Assembly (NCBI RefSeq): GCF_023702635.1
Contig: NZ_CP098455.1
Coordinates: 3,410,001 to 3,474,000, forward strand
DNA length: 64,000 nt
Source of the DNA: Spongiibacter taiwanensis
GTDB taxonomy: Bacteria; Pseudomonadota; Gammaproteobacteria; Pseudomonadales; Spongiibacteraceae
Direction: 5' to 3'
Position numbers and translations under genes: made by a program. Below, piece after piece: positions 18,238 through 27,626 of this stretch (position 1 is its first letter; each line of letters begins with the position of its first letter). The notes below the pieces were generated by a model that was not told the origin of the DNA, searched no databases, and saw only the letters and a program-made list of their open reading frames with translations.

Positions 18238-19527
18238 TTGAACACCGTTTTGTTTGTGGGCTATGTCTGGCCCGAGCCCCGTTCGTCGGCTGCCGGCCGC
18301 CGAATCCTGGATTTGATTTCTCTGTTTCAGCACATGGGTGCGCGCGTCACTTTTGCTTGCGCGGCTGAGCCCGGACAAAACCCCGCTGATCTCGCTGCGC
18401 TCGGGGTGACTTCGCTGCCGATCAAGCTCAATTGCAGCAGCTTTGATGAGCAGGTGCGCCAGCTTCAGCCCGACGCGGTGGTGTTTGATCGCTTTCTGTG
18501 CGAGGAGCAATTTGGCTGGCGAGTCGAGCGCAGTTGGCCCGCGGCCGCGCGGATTATCGATACCGAGGACCTGCACTGCCTGCGTGCGGCTCGGCAGCAA
18601 AAAATCAAATCCCTGCCAGCCGATAGGGCAGCGGATCTGGCGGCAGCGTTGCCCACCCATGCCCTTAACTTCAACAGCGATATTGCCCTGCGGGAAATCG
18701 CCGCCATCTGGCGCAGCGATCTGAGCATTATGATTTCGCCAGCGGAAATTGCTCTGCTGGTCGAGCACTTTGCGGTAGACCGGCGTTTATTGACCTACTT
18801 GCCGCTATTGAGTCAGGCCGGTCCCGTGTCTGTTAATCGCCGCAGCTATTGCCAGCGGGAGCACTGCATCATGTTGGGCAATTTTCGCCACGAACCCAAC
18901 TGGGATGCCCTGACGCTGTTGCGAAATCAAATATGGCCGGCCCTGCGGCAACGCCTGGGTGGTCAGGTGCAGTGTCATATTTATGGCGCCTATCAGCCGC
19001 CAAAGGCCCAGCAATTGCACAGTGACAAGCTTGGCTTTTTGTTGAAAGGGTGGGCGGAGAATGCCGCCGAAGTGGTGGCAAAGGCGCGCCTTTGCCTCGC
19101 GCCATTACGGTTTGGCGCCGGGCAAAAAGGGAAGCTGCTGGAAGCCATGGAATGCGCTACGCCCTCGGTAACGACCTCCATCGGGGCGGAGGGCATGGCA
19201 TCGGCAGCGCACTGGCCGGGGCGGGTCGCTGATACCTTGCCGGACTTTATTGACAGCGCCGTTGAGTTGTACATGAATGAGACCGCCTGGCGAGACAGCG
19301 CTGCCAAAGGGATGATACTGCTGAAATCGGCTTTTGCGATGGATGGGTTCGCAGAGGAGCTTGCTAATAAAATCAAGGCAATAAGCCAAGACGTGGAAGC
19401 CCATAGGCAACAATTTTTTTATGGCTTGATGATTCGTCAACAGCGCCTGCGCAGTGAAAAGTTTATGTCCCAATGGATTGAAGCGAAAAACTCTGCGCTA
19501 CGACACACTAACGACGCCCAGCCGTAA
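18238..19527 (+). CDS. GT-B fold glycosyltransferase (GT4-like)
   Basis: 429 residues. The N-terminal half opens with a Rossmann strand and the WPEPRSSAAGRRILDL loop, and the C-terminal half has HEPNWDALTLL and FGAGQKGKLLEAMECATPSVTT, the nucleotide-sugar-binding signature of GT4-like enzymes. Start is TTG at 18238 with GGTAGG upstream. It lies 52 bases after bcsC on the same strand and could be cotranscribed, but it is not a known Bcs component. Acceptor and donor are unknown; a role in another surface glycan is possible. Confidence 0.78.
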   Translation: MNTVLFVGYVWPEPRSSAAGRRILDLISLFQHMGARVTFACAAEPGQNPADLAALGVTSLPIKLNCSSFDEQVRQLQPDAVVFDRFLCEEQFGWRVERSWPAAARIIDTEDLHCLRAARQQKIKSLPADRAADLAAALPTHALNFNSDIALREIAAIWRSDLSIMISPAEIALLVEHFAVDRRLLTYLPLLSQAGPVSVNRRSYCQREHCIMLGNFRHEPNWDALTLLRNQIWPALRQRLGGQVQCHIYGAYQPPKAQQLHSDKLGFLLKGWAENAAEVVAKARLCLAPLRFGAGQKGKLLEAMECATPSVTTSIGAEGMASAAHWPGRVADTLPDFIDSAVELYMNETAWRDSAAKGMILLKSAFAMDGFAEELANKIKAISQDVEAHRQQFFYGLMIRQQRLRSEKFMSQWIEAKNSALRHTNDAQP

Positions 19528-19690
19528 TTTAGCGTTTGCATTCATATAGCAAATCTGCGATTTTTGGTGTTCAGGTTTCAGCAAGAAAACAATAAGAAGT
19601 CTGGACTGGCCTCCTATTTCGCCCCGTTCTTGGGCGGTTGTTGTAAAGCGGGTTAGTCCACCACCCAGCACACTCGGGAGGTGGTTGTTC

Positions 19691-20446
19691 ATGAAACACA
19701 TGATTTTTGATGCCCATCTGCATATCGTGGATCCCGGTTTTCCGGTCGAGCCCAATGATGGCTATGCGCCTGATCCTTTCACCGTTGACGACTATGTGGG
19801 CCGCACCGCGGATCTGGGCATTGCCGGTGGCGCGGTGGTTGCTGGCTCCTTTCAAAGTTATGACCAGCAATATTTGCTCACGGCGCTGCGCCAGCTGGGC
19901 CCCGGTTTTGTGGGGGTTACTCAGGTTAAGCCGACCATTTCCGACAAAGAGTTATTTGAACTCGCCGATGGCGGCGTGCGTGCGGTGCGCTTCAACCTGC
20001 GTCGTGGTGGTTTCGACTGCGTGGAGTACATGGCCGATTTCGCCTGGCGGATTTTCGAGCTGCTTGGTTGGCATATCGAGATTTATGCCGACAGCAAGAG
20101 TCTGGCCGAAATTGAGGCAATGCTGCGGACCTTGCCCGCGGTCAGTATTGACCATTTGGGCCTGTCCAAAGAAGGGCTGCCCATGCTTTACCGTCTGGCC
20201 GAGAGCGGCATTCGAGTGAAGGCCACCGGCTTTGGCCGGGTGGATTTCGCTGTGAGTCAGGCCATCAAGCGCCTGTACGACATCAACCCCGACGCGCTGA
20301 TGTTCGGCACCGATCTTCCTTCCACCCGGGCCCCCCGGCCGTTCCACTCGGTTGATATTGAGATTATCGGCAGTGCCCTTGGCGACAGTAGTGCCAAGCG
20401 GGTTTTGTGGGATAATGCGGCCTCGTTTTACAAGCTGGCTGTCTGA
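19691..20446 (+). CDS. amidohydrolase-family metal-dependent hydrolase
   Basis: 251 residues with the TIM-barrel metal motif H9-x-H11 (DAHLHI), an internal His (SIDHLG) and a late Asp (MFGTDLPS), as in the PF04909 group that includes 2-pyrone-4,6-dicarboxylate lactonase. ATG 19691 follows GGGAGGTGG (19677-19684). The 163 bases upstream hold no gene. A lactonase or decarboxylase acting on a small organic acid is plausible; the substrate is not readable. Confidence 0.8.
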   Translation: MKHMIFDAHLHIVDPGFPVEPNDGYAPDPFTVDDYVGRTADLGIAGGAVVAGSFQSYDQQYLLTALRQLGPGFVGVTQVKPTISDKELFELADGGVRAVRFNLRRGGFDCVEYMADFAWRIFELLGWHIEIYADSKSLAEIEAMLRTLPAVSIDHLGLSKEGLPMLYRLAESGIRVKATGFGRVDFAVSQAIKRLYDINPDALMFGTDLPSTRAPRPFHSVDIEIIGSALGDSSAKRVLWDNAASFYKLAV

Positions 20447-20455
20447 TTGCAGATT

Positions 20456-20474
20456 GCCCGGCGCATCGCCGGGC
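20456..20474. terminator. perfect 8-bp stem-loop without U-tract
   Basis: GCCCGGCG and CGCCGGGC flank a 3-base loop (CAT), 9 bases after the amidohydrolase stop. There is no run of T after it, so it may be a weak or Rho-assisted terminator. It is not a cobalamin riboswitch element. Confidence 0.4.
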
Positions 20475-20556
20475 TACCTTCCGCGAGTCAAACCATCTGT
20501 ACCGGTCTGTATGCAGCGCGGTGGCCGCCTGATCTGCCCCTAGGAATGATTTCCGC

Positions 20557-21531
20557 ATGTCTGATTTTTACCCCTTCGGTTTGCTTGCCGGTCTTTGGCT
20601 CGTGGCCTTTTGCCTGGACCAATTGCTGGGTGAGACGCCATGCTTTCACCCCCTTGCCGGATTTGGTCGGTTGGCAGGCTGGTTGGAAAAACGACTAAAT
20701 TCAGGTCCGTCTAAACGGTATGTGACATTGGCTGGGATGGTGGCTGGGATAGTGGCCTGGTGCGTGATGGTACTGCCGCCGGTGTTACTCACCCACTGGA
20801 TCGGCAGCTTCCTGGCAGCGCAGTCGCTGTGGCTGTTCTGGGGATTTTCGGTGTTGGTTCTCTATCTGGCGATTGCCTGGCGCAGCATGGCCGAACATGT
20901 GATTCCTATTGTGGTGGCGCTGTCAGGCCAAGACCTTGAGGAGGCTCGGCGGCGATTGGGCTACATTGTCAGCCGGGATACCCAAGAGCTGACCGCAGCC
21001 CAGATTTTGACCGCCACCCTGGAAACTACCCTGGAGAATTGCAGCGATGCGTTTTTTGCCTCCTTGTTTTGGTGCGCTGTGGCGGGGCCGGCTGGGGTGG
21101 TGCTGCATCGACTGAGCAATACACTGGATGCCATGTGGGGCTATCGCAGCGCCCGCTTCCTGCACTTTGGGCACTGGTCTGCCCGGGTCGATGATGTGTT
21201 GAATTTTATTCCCGCCCAGCTAACCGCCGGCAGCTTTGCGCTGCTGTCGGCCAAGCGGGTAGTTTGGCAATGCTGGTGGCGCCAGGGCTGGCATTGGAAG
21301 AGTATCAACGCGGGCTCGGTGATGGCCGCTGGCGCGGCTGCCCTCGGCATAGAGTTGGGTGGGGCGGCGCGCTATCATGACCAGCAGGTTATTCGTCCGG
21401 CGCTCGGCGCGGGGCGCAGCCCCGAGCCGGCCGATGTCGGGCGGGCGATGAAGTTGGTGTTTGGTGTCTTTACCCTGTGGCTTGCGGTGCTATTGGTGTT
21501 GGGCGGTTTGTATTCAGCGATAAATGGGTAA
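20557..21531 (+). CDS. cbiB: adenosylcobinamide-phosphate synthase CbiB/CobD
   Basis: 324-residue polytopic membrane protein matching the CbiB family: the opening LCLDQLLGE-P-type block (here FCLDQLLGETPCFHPLAGFG) and the late DDVLNFIPAQLTAGS and NAGSVMAAGAAALGIELGG segments. It joins the aminopropanol arm to adenosylcobyric acid in B12 synthesis. It is followed after 8 bases by the cobC/cobD-type aminotransferase, whose product makes the arm. No cobalamin riboswitch is visible in the 110-base upstream gap. Confidence 0.92.
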   Translation: MSDFYPFGLLAGLWLVAFCLDQLLGETPCFHPLAGFGRLAGWLEKRLNSGPSKRYVTLAGMVAGIVAWCVMVLPPVLLTHWIGSFLAAQSLWLFWGFSVLVLYLAIAWRSMAEHVIPIVVALSGQDLEEARRRLGYIVSRDTQELTAAQILTATLETTLENCSDAFFASLFWCAVAGPAGVVLHRLSNTLDAMWGYRSARFLHFGHWSARVDDVLNFIPAQLTAGSFALLSAKRVVWQCWWRQGWHWKSINAGSVMAAGAAALGIELGGAARYHDQQVIRPALGAGRSPEPADVGRAMKLVFGVFTLWLAVLLVLGGLYSAING

Positions 21532-21539
21532 CAGGACAA

Positions 21540-22622
21540 ATGAGTGAGTCGCTTCCCCGCCCCGAGCATGGGGGCAATCCCCAGCAGGTGCCCGCCGAAT
21601 CCGCATGGGGGCCCATGCTGGATCTGGCCACAGGGATAAACCCCTGGCCGTGGCCGGTGCCCGCTGATTGTCTGGGCAGCCTCGACAAGCTCCCCTATTT
21701 TGATCGTAAGCTCCAGCAGGCGGCGGCAGCGTATTACCGGGTATTGCCAACCCAGCTGTTAGCGACGTCGGGCAGTCAGACGCCGATTCAGCTGCTGCCC
21801 CAATGGGTTTCGCCGGGGAGGGTTGCGCTCCCGGGGCCAGCCTACGAAGAACATGCCTATCGCTGGCAGGGGGCCGGGCACCACTGCCGCTTTTTTGACC
21901 ACGACCAGGTTGCCCAGGTAGATGACCTGATTGGCCGCGGCGAGTTGGACCACCTTGTGCTGGTTAGCCCTAACAACCCCACCGGATGTCGTTATTCCAC
22001 CCGCGATATATTGCGCTGGCGTCAGCAGCTGCCGGCAAACAATATGCTGTTGGTCGACCAGGCTTACGCTGATGTGCTGGACGACAATGGCGACTGTGCC
22101 ACCCTGGTGAATGCCGGAGTGACAGTGCTGCGTTCCACGGGTAAATTTTTTGGCCTGCCGGGACTGCGGTTGGGCTTTGTGCTCGGCGCGCCAACCCTGC
22201 TTGCGCAGCTCGAGGAGGCGCAGGGCCCCTGGGCAGTGAACAGTCTTGCCCAGGCGGCGGGTGCGCGGATGTTGGCCGATCAGCAGTGGCACGGCCATAT
22301 GCGTACCCACCTGCAACAGGCGGCTCAGCGACAGGGGGCGCGCATCGGTCAGGTGTTTGGCGAGGTGGCCGGCACAGTGATTACGCCTTTGTTTATTTCC
22401 CAGGTGTTTTCGCTAGGTTTTGCCTTGGCGCTTCAGCAGCGCTGCTATTCCTTTGGCTTGTCGGTGAGGGTGTATCACTGGGGCGAGCAGGGGGTTGTGC
22501 GCTGGGGGCTGGCCGCCGACGAAGACGCCCTGTTTATCCGTCTGGCCGCGCTGGCCGACTCACTGGTGGTGTCCCCTCTGGCGTGGGAATCCGTTACTGA
22601 CCGCCATGCCGTCAACGCCTGA
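21540..22622 (+). CDS. threonine-phosphate decarboxylase-like PLP enzyme of cobalamin synthesis
   Basis: 360 residues of aminotransferase class I/II type, with SPNNPTG, an LLVDQAYAD strand and the PLP-lysine loop STGKFFGLPGLRLGF. Fused-to-cbiB context and the N-terminal HGGN...DLATGINPWPWP block identify the CobC/CobD group that makes aminopropanol phosphate from threonine phosphate. ATG 21540 has ACAGGA upstream. Its last 17 bases overlap the tfoX-like gene. Confidence 0.88.
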   Translation: MSESLPRPEHGGNPQQVPAESAWGPMLDLATGINPWPWPVPADCLGSLDKLPYFDRKLQQAAAAYYRVLPTQLLATSGSQTPIQLLPQWVSPGRVALPGPAYEEHAYRWQGAGHHCRFFDHDQVAQVDDLIGRGELDHLVLVSPNNPTGCRYSTRDILRWRQQLPANNMLLVDQAYADVLDDNGDCATLVNAGVTVLRSTGKFFGLPGLRLGFVLGAPTLLAQLEEAQGPWAVNSLAQAAGARMLADQQWHGHMRTHLQQAAQRQGARIGQVFGEVAGTVITPLFISQVFSLGFALALQQRCYSFGLSVRVYHWGEQGVVRWGLAADEDALFIRLAALADSLVVSPLAWESVTDRHAVNA

Positions 22623-22944
22623 TTTTGTTGAATTTCTGCTCGATCAGCTCCAACTGGTGGGGCCGGTGGAGCGGCGGCGGATGTTTGGCGGTCATGGCTA
22701 TTTTCTGGAGGGCTTGATGTTCGCCATCGTCTTCGACAACGTGCTGTACCTGAAAGTCGACGCGCCGCTGCAGGCAGAATTTGAAGCCATGGGGCTGGTG
22801 CCGTTTAGCTACAGTCGCGGCGAGCGTCAAATCAATCTCAGCTATTACCAGGCGCCGGAGGAGGCCATGGACGACCCCGAGGCGCTGCGCTACTGGGCCA
22901 ATCGCGCCTTTGGTGCGGCCCTGTATGGCCGGGCCAAATCCTGA
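22606..22944 (+). CDS. TfoX N-terminal-domain protein
   Basis: 112 residues. The RRRMFGGHGYFLEGLMFAIV block is the signature of the TfoX N-terminal domain (MFGG-x-G-x-F). Only this domain is present; the C-terminal TfoX domain of Sxy/TfoX competence regulators is absent, so a competence role should not be assumed. ATG 22606 lies inside the end of the preceding cobalamin gene. Confidence 0.82.
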   Translation: MPSTPDFVEFLLDQLQLVGPVERRRMFGGHGYFLEGLMFAIVFDNVLYLKVDAPLQAEFEAMGLVPFSYSRGERQINLSYYQAPEEAMDDPEALRYWANRAFGAALYGRAKS

Positions 22945-22954
22945 GTCCTTGGGG

Positions 22955-22960
22955 TATAAT
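22955..22960 (+). promoter_or_regulatory. TATAAT -10 element ahead of bolA
   Basis: A perfect TATAAT lies 42 bases before the bolA ATG, in the sequence GGGGTATAATGCC. No convincing -35 hexamer is placed 16-18 bases upstream. Confidence 0.4.
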
Positions 22961-23001
22961 GCCGCCCCTGATTTTTGTCTTCCGGTAATTTGGTGATCTT
23001 C

Positions 23002-23331
23002 ATGTCAGTTCAGGACACGATTCAACGCAAGCTGGAGGCGGCCCTGTCGCCACGGTATCTGGAGGTGGTAAATGAGAGCCATATGCACAATGTGCCGGCC
23101 AACTCGGAGACCCACTTCAAGGTTGCCATCGTCGCCGATGCCTTTGATGGCCAGCGCAAGGTTGCCCGGCATCAGCGGATGTATCAAATATTGGCAGACG
23201 AGCTGAAAGGCCCGGTTCATGCCCTTGCGCTGCACACCTACACCCCGGGCGAGTGGCAGGAAAAAAACGGCAGCGTGCCGGACTCCCCCAATTGCCTGGG
23301 TGGCAGCAAACACGACAAGGCCGGTCCCTGA
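23002..23331 (+). CDS. bolA: BolA family protein
   Basis: 109 residues with the BolA fold: helix, the [24 protein letters not shown] block with the FKV motif, and the R-H-Q-x-M-Y/V-x-I-L-A-x-E-L segment ending in ALHTYTP-x-EW. BolA works with monothiol glutaredoxin in iron-sulfur homeostasis and affects morphology. A TATAAT lies just upstream. ATG 23002 is preferred over the in-frame ATG at 22975, which lies too close to the -10 element. Confidence 0.92.
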   Translation: MSVQDTIQRKLEAALSPRYLEVVNESHMHNVPANSETHFKVAIVADAFDGQRKVARHQRMYQILADELKGPVHALALHTYTPGEWQEKNGSVPDSPNCLGGSKHDKAGP

Positions 23332-23348
23332 GAGGAGTAAACACTGAG

Positions 23349-24281
23349 ATGAGCGAGTTTGTTGTCGCTGCGCTGTACAAGTTTGTCTCCTTGCCGGACT
23401 ACAAAGACCTGCGTGAAGACCTGCTGCAGACCTGCCTGGATGCCGGTGTGAAGGGTACCCTGCTCCTGGCGGCCGAAGGGATAAACGGCACCATTGCGGG
23501 TTCCCGAGAGGGGATCGACCGGGTGTTGACCTACCTGCGGCAGGACCCGCGATTGGCCGACTTGAGTCACAAAGAATCCTTCGACACTGCCCAGCCGTTT
23601 TACCGCATGAAGGTCAAGTTGAAGAAGGAAATCGTCACCATGGGGGTGGCCGGTATCGACCCCAATGAGGTGGTGGGCCAGTATGTGAAACCCGCCGACT
23701 GGAACGCCTTGATCTCTGACCCGGACGTGTTGGTGATAGACACCCGCAACGACTACGAAGTGAAAATTGGCAGCTTTAAAGGCGCGGTGAACCCGGATAC
23801 CCAAAGCTTCCGCGAGTTTCCCGAGTATGTGCGCAGCCACTATAACCCGCAGCAGCACAAGAAAGTCGCCATGTTTTGTACCGGCGGTATTCGCTGCGAG
23901 AAGGCCTCCTCGTTTATGCGCCAGGAGGGTTTTGCCGAGGTGTACCACCTCGAGGGCGGTATTCTCAAATATCTGGAAGAGGTGCCCGCCGACGATAGCC
24001 TCTGGCAGGGTGAATGTTTTGTCTTCGATAACCGCGTCTCGGTCGGACACGGCTTGAACCCCGGCAGTTATGAGTTGTGTCACGGTTGCCGGGAGCCGAT
24101 TGGCGAAGAAGAAAAGCGCAGCCCGCTGTATGAGGAGGGGGTAAGCTGTCCGGCCTGCCACGACAATCTTACCGACAGCCAGCGGCAGCGCTTTCGCGAC
24201 CGGCAAAAACAAGTCGAGTTGGCCCGGCAGCGCAATGTTGCCCACGTGGGTGCCGAGCCCCCGGCCCGCCAGCGCAGCTAG
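23349..24281 (+). CDS. trhO: tRNA uridine-34 hydroxylase TrhO (rhodanese-like)
   Basis: 310 residues matching the YceA/TrhO family: N-terminal UPF0176 domain ([13 protein letters not shown]), central rhodanese domain with active Cys loop [13 protein letters not shown], and a C-terminal pair of CxxC motifs (CHGC, CPAC). TrhO makes 5-hydroxyuridine at tRNA position 34 using oxygen. ATG 23349 follows AGGAG. It lies 17 bases after bolA on the same strand. Confidence 0.94.
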   Translation: MSEFVVAALYKFVSLPDYKDLREDLLQTCLDAGVKGTLLLAAEGINGTIAGSREGIDRVLTYLRQDPRLADLSHKESFDTAQPFYRMKVKLKKEIVTMGVAGIDPNEVVGQYVKPADWNALISDPDVLVIDTRNDYEVKIGSFKGAVNPDTQSFREFPEYVRSHYNPQQHKKVAMFCTGGIRCEKASSFMRQEGFAEVYHLEGGILKYLEEVPADDSLWQGECFVFDNRVSVGHGLNPGSYELCHGCREPIGEEEKRSPLYEEGVSCPACHDNLTDSQRQRFRDRQKQVELARQRNVAHVGAEPPARQRS

Positions 24282-24313
24282 AGCACAAATTAGAAAATTC
24301 TGAGTAATATCAA

Positions 24314-24345
24314 GGCCCGGTGCGAAATCGCAGCGGGCCCTCTGT
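24314..24345 (+). terminator. stem-loop terminator after trhO
   Basis: GGCCCG (24314-24319) pairs with CGGGCC (24334-24339), then a G-G mismatch, then TGCG/CGCA around an AAAT loop. A moderately T-rich tract follows (TCTGTTCTGT). The rest of the 320-base gap to 24601 holds no gene; a TTGACA-like hexamer at 24519-24524 has no clear -10 partner. Confidence 0.6.
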
Positions 24346-24601
24346 TCTGTATTGCCTTCCCCTGCTTGAATAGCGTTATGCCCTGCGGTCGTCTGACAAC
24401 CGGCTTAAAACCTGGAATCTGCGTAGGCGATAACATAATTTGCCACGGCGGCCGGGTATTTTTCGTCTTTGGCAAGGTTTTACTGGCGTCGTGGTGGGAT
24501 TCGGCTACTATCTGGTGATTGACACTTTTATGAAAAATGTCTTTTTCCAGTTGGACCCTAATAGTCGGCGAAACGCGGGTGATAAAAAGAGGACGGGGCT
24601 A

Positions 24602-26146
24602 ATGAAGCAGTTGGGAATTTTCGACAGTGCCTATATCAACATGGAGCACCCGGATACGCCACAGCATGTCGGCGGGTTGGGTATCTATGACCCCGCCTCT
24701 GCGCCGGGTGCAAAAGTGCGCTTTACTGGCATCATCAGTAACTTTGAGAAGCGGCTACAAAAGCACACGATTTTTCGCTCCCGTCTGCTGCGTGTGCCAG
24801 GCGACCTGGATCATCCCTACTGGTCCCTCGATCCCAATTTCGATATCGAGTTTCACCTCCGCCATGTGGCCCTGCCCAAACCGGGTGATTGGCGTCAGCT
24901 GTGTATTCTGATCGCGCGGCTTCATGCCCAGCCCTTGGATATGGCCAAACCCCTGTGGGTCAGTTACATCATTGAAGGCTTGGATAATATTCCGGGGCTG
25001 CCCAAAGGCGCCTTTGCGGTCTACACCAAGATGCACCACGCGCTGGTAGAAGGCGCTGGCAGTAATTCTATTATGGCGGTTATTCACGATCTCGAACCCA
25101 ACCCCGAGTCGGTAACCCCCGCGCCGCGTCGGGCCAGACAGGTGCCGCCGTCATCGTCGAGCCTGGTAATGCGCGCGCTGACCAACTCGTTGAGCAACTC
25201 GGCCAAATTGTGGAAGGGGAGCTTTGATTTGCTTAAGGGCTTGGGCAAAACCGCCCTTGAACTTCAACAGAAAGAACTCAATCTGCCGCCGCTGTCCGCG
25301 CCGCGCACCCGCTTTAACTCCCGCGTGGGGCCTAATCGTTCGATGGTTACCGCGGACATTCCCCTGGATGAAGTCAACAAGCTGGCGCGGATCTACAGTG
25401 TGGAAGCCGATGATGTCTTACTGGCACTGGTCTCTGGCGCATTGCGGCATTATTTAACCGTGCACGAGGAGCTGCCGGATGAAAGCCTGACAACCCTGGT
25501 GCCTGCTTCATCGGCCGGGCGCCGCTTTCGCTCCCAGGGTGGCCGGGGGGGCATGGCCTTGATGGCCCTGCACACCGAAATTGGCGATCCCGCCGAGCGC
25601 CTGGCGGAAATTCATGAAAGCCACCTGGAGGCGCGTCATTTTGCGACCTCGTCGCCCTTGTCGGAAGCGCGCTATCTCCCCGGGTTATTGCCGCCGGTAT
25701 TTGGCCGGCCGATCAGCCAGGGTTATGTTCGTCGCCTGAGCAATCGCTTTTCGATGGGGGTGGCTACCTATGTGTCCCATGTAACGGGACCGCAATTTCC
25801 CTTGTTCTGCGCCGGAGCCAGTCTGACGCGCTTCTATGGCCTTGGTTCATTAACACCAGGTATCGGCCTGAACCACCTGATTTACACTGCCCAGGGCAAA
25901 GCCTCGGTTACCGTGTTGGCCAACCGGGATGCCATGCCCGATCCCGAGCTGTATCAAGCCTGCCTGGATAAATCCTTCAAAGAGTTGATGAGCCTGCTGA
26001 CCAAGCCGGTGCTGACCGGGGAGTCTGCCCGTCGGCGTAAAGCGGCCGCAGCGTCGGTAGTTCGCAGCAATAGCGGTGATGCCGCGGTGGATCAGGCCAG
26101 TACGGCCGACGCGAGTGTCGCCAATGTTGTGGCGATGCACAAATAG
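24602..26146 (+). CDS. wax ester synthase / diacylglycerol acyltransferase (WS/DGAT)
   Basis: 514 residues of the bacterial WS/DGAT family: N-terminal AYINMEHPDTPQHVG block, the HHxxxDG-type acyl-transfer motif, and a C-terminal NVxGP-like VTGPQFPLFCAGA block with the PLD/ND-type segment. It esterifies acyl-CoA with alcohols or diacylglycerol to form storage lipids. The catalytic motif reads H145-H146-A-L-V-E150-G, with Glu instead of the usual Asp (codon GAA). ATG 24602 follows AGAGGA; a longer frame from 24440 adds a non-homologous leader. Confidence 0.9.
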   Translation: MKQLGIFDSAYINMEHPDTPQHVGGLGIYDPASAPGAKVRFTGIISNFEKRLQKHTIFRSRLLRVPGDLDHPYWSLDPNFDIEFHLRHVALPKPGDWRQLCILIARLHAQPLDMAKPLWVSYIIEGLDNIPGLPKGAFAVYTKMHHALVEGAGSNSIMAVIHDLEPNPESVTPAPRRARQVPPSSSSLVMRALTNSLSNSAKLWKGSFDLLKGLGKTALELQQKELNLPPLSAPRTRFNSRVGPNRSMVTADIPLDEVNKLARIYSVEADDVLLALVSGALRHYLTVHEELPDESLTTLVPASSAGRRFRSQGGRGGMALMALHTEIGDPAERLAEIHESHLEARHFATSSPLSEARYLPGLLPPVFGRPISQGYVRRLSNRFSMGVATYVSHVTGPQFPLFCAGASLTRFYGLGSLTPGIGLNHLIYTAQGKASVTVLANRDAMPDPELYQACLDKSFKELMSLLTKPVLTGESARRRKAAAASVVRSNSGDAAVDQASTADASVANVVAMHK

Positions 26147-26226
26147 CAGGGCGAGCGGCAGTACCGGGGAAAAGGGTTAAGCGATGATGTATCCTGCACG
26201 GATAGCGCCCAGTGCTACGGGCCCCG

Positions 26227-27618
26227 TCAGCTGATTTCGATATAGCCCATAAACCCGGTTTTCATATGCTCAATCACATGGCAGTGAAACATCCATTTCC
26301 CCGGGTTATCCGCCACAAAAGCGATCTGCGCACGCTCATTTTTTTCCATCAATATCGTGTCGGTCTCATAGGGCGTTATGTGTCGCTTGTCTGATTGCAA
26401 CACGGTAAAAATCAGCCCATGCAGGTGGATGGGGTGATGATGAGGAGTGGCGTTGTGCAGGTTGACCACATAACTCTTGCCCAGTGTCAGCCGCGCCAGC
26501 GGCTCGGGCAACGGTCCCGCGCCGTGCTCGCCTTCCCAGGCTCGGCGGTTTATCAGCCAAAAGCTGTGATCGACATCGCCATGTCGGTTGCTCGGCGACA
26601 AGGCGCCCTGCCATTCAAAAACAAAGTTTAGTGTCTCGGCGTCAGCCAGGTCGGGCTTGGCGATGGGGTTGGTGGGCAGCGCCTGTATCGAGTGGTTAGG
26701 TGTGGGCGCTGTGGCGCCGTCCACGGTGCGCAGGCGGGCGATCTCGCGGCCAAAGCGCCCCTTCATATCGAACACTGGAATCTCTTTGCCAATCTCGTTG
26801 GGGCTGTGCACCGCCAGATCCAGACGCATGCCGGCGCCGGCGGCAAACTGGTCGAAGGTTCGCGGCGCAGCCACGGGACTGCCGTCAATGGCGATGATCT
26901 GGGCGGGCTGCTTGCCGAGGCTCAAATTAAAGACCCGAGTGTTATCCATATTCAAAAAGCGCAGTCGCAGCACCTTTCCTGCAGGCACATCGATTGTCGG
27001 CTGTTGTTGGCCGTTCACCGTCGCCACGGTGCCCAGTGTGCCGGCCCGAAATGCCTCCCGGGGCAGTGAAAGGGGCAGGTAACTACCGTCTGGGTTCAGC
27101 CGCCAGTCTTTAAGACCAATGATGACATCGTGATAGGGTTGGGGCTGTTGCTCCTCGACGATCAGCGCGCCGACCAGGCCTTTGCCGAGCTGTTCAATGC
27201 TGTGAATGTGGGGGTGGTACCAAAACGTGCCGGCATCAGGCGGCGTAAACTCGTAGACAAAGCGCTCGCCGGGTTCAATGGGGGCCTGGGTCAAGCCGGG
27301 GACGCCATCCATGGCATTGGGCAAGCGGATGCCATGCCAGTGGATGGTGGTGGCCTGGGTGAGCTTGTTGTGAAACTCCACCCGCAGGACTTCGCCTTGT
27401 CGCGCGCGAATCACTGGCGCGGGAAACTGGCCGTTGTAGCCAAATATGGTGGTCTGCTGTCCCGGGACGATCTCGCCCGTGGCGAGCTCGGCGGTCAGTT
27501 TATAGTGGGTTTTGTTGCGCCCGGCCTGATCGGCAGAGCTCATGGCCAGGGTAAAGCGTGGCAGGCCGCTGCCCAGGGCTCCCACAAGGGCGGAAGTGAC
27601 AAAGTCGCGACGTCGCAT
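26227..27618 (-). CDS. Tat-exported multicopper oxidase
   Basis: 463 residues with a twin-arginine signal (MRRRDFVTSALVGALGSG) and three cupredoxin domains. Copper ligands are complete: HWH at 93-95, HPHIH at 135-139, HPIHLHG near 398 and the HCHVIEHMKTGFM cluster near 446. The last ligand lacks a Met-rich insert like CueO, so metallo-oxidase specificity is unclear. ATG follows AGGAG. It lies 8 bases after the DUF1513 gene at the end of the iron-type operon, where ferroxidase activity would make sense (inference). Confidence 0.9.
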   Translation of the reverse strand: MRRRDFVTSALVGALGSGLPRFTLAMSSADQAGRNKTHYKLTAELATGEIVPGQQTTIFGYNGQFPAPVIRARQGEVLRVEFHNKLTQATTIHWHGIRLPNAMDGVPGLTQAPIEPGERFVYEFTPPDAGTFWYHPHIHSIEQLGKGLVGALIVEEQQPQPYHDVIIGLKDWRLNPDGSYLPLSLPREAFRAGTLGTVATVNGQQQPTIDVPAGKVLRLRFLNMDNTRVFNLSLGKQPAQIIAIDGSPVAAPRTFDQFAAGAGMRLDLAVHSPNEIGKEIPVFDMKGRFGREIARLRTVDGATAPTPNHSIQALPTNPIAKPDLADAETLNFVFEWQGALSPSNRHGDVDHSFWLINRRAWEGEHGAGPLPEPLARLTLGKSYVVNLHNATPHHHPIHLHGLIFTVLQSDKRHITPYETDTILMEKNERAQIAFVADNPGKWMFHCHVIEHMKTGFMGYIEIS

Positions 27619-27626
27619 GATGGCTC

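Noticed and set aside
17830-18768. 312-codon minus frame spanning the bcsC end and the glycosyltransferase start
   Set aside because: Overlaps two firmly supported genes and resembles no family.
20447-20556. Possible cobalamin riboswitch before cbiB
   Set aside because: The gap is only 110 bases and lacks the conserved B12-box; only a short hairpin is seen.
22606-22944. Competence regulator TfoX/Sxy
   Set aside because: Only the N-terminal domain is present, and no competence genes are near.
23238-24245. 335-codon open frame antisense to trhO
   Set aside because: Opposite strand of a well-conserved gene; no start signals.
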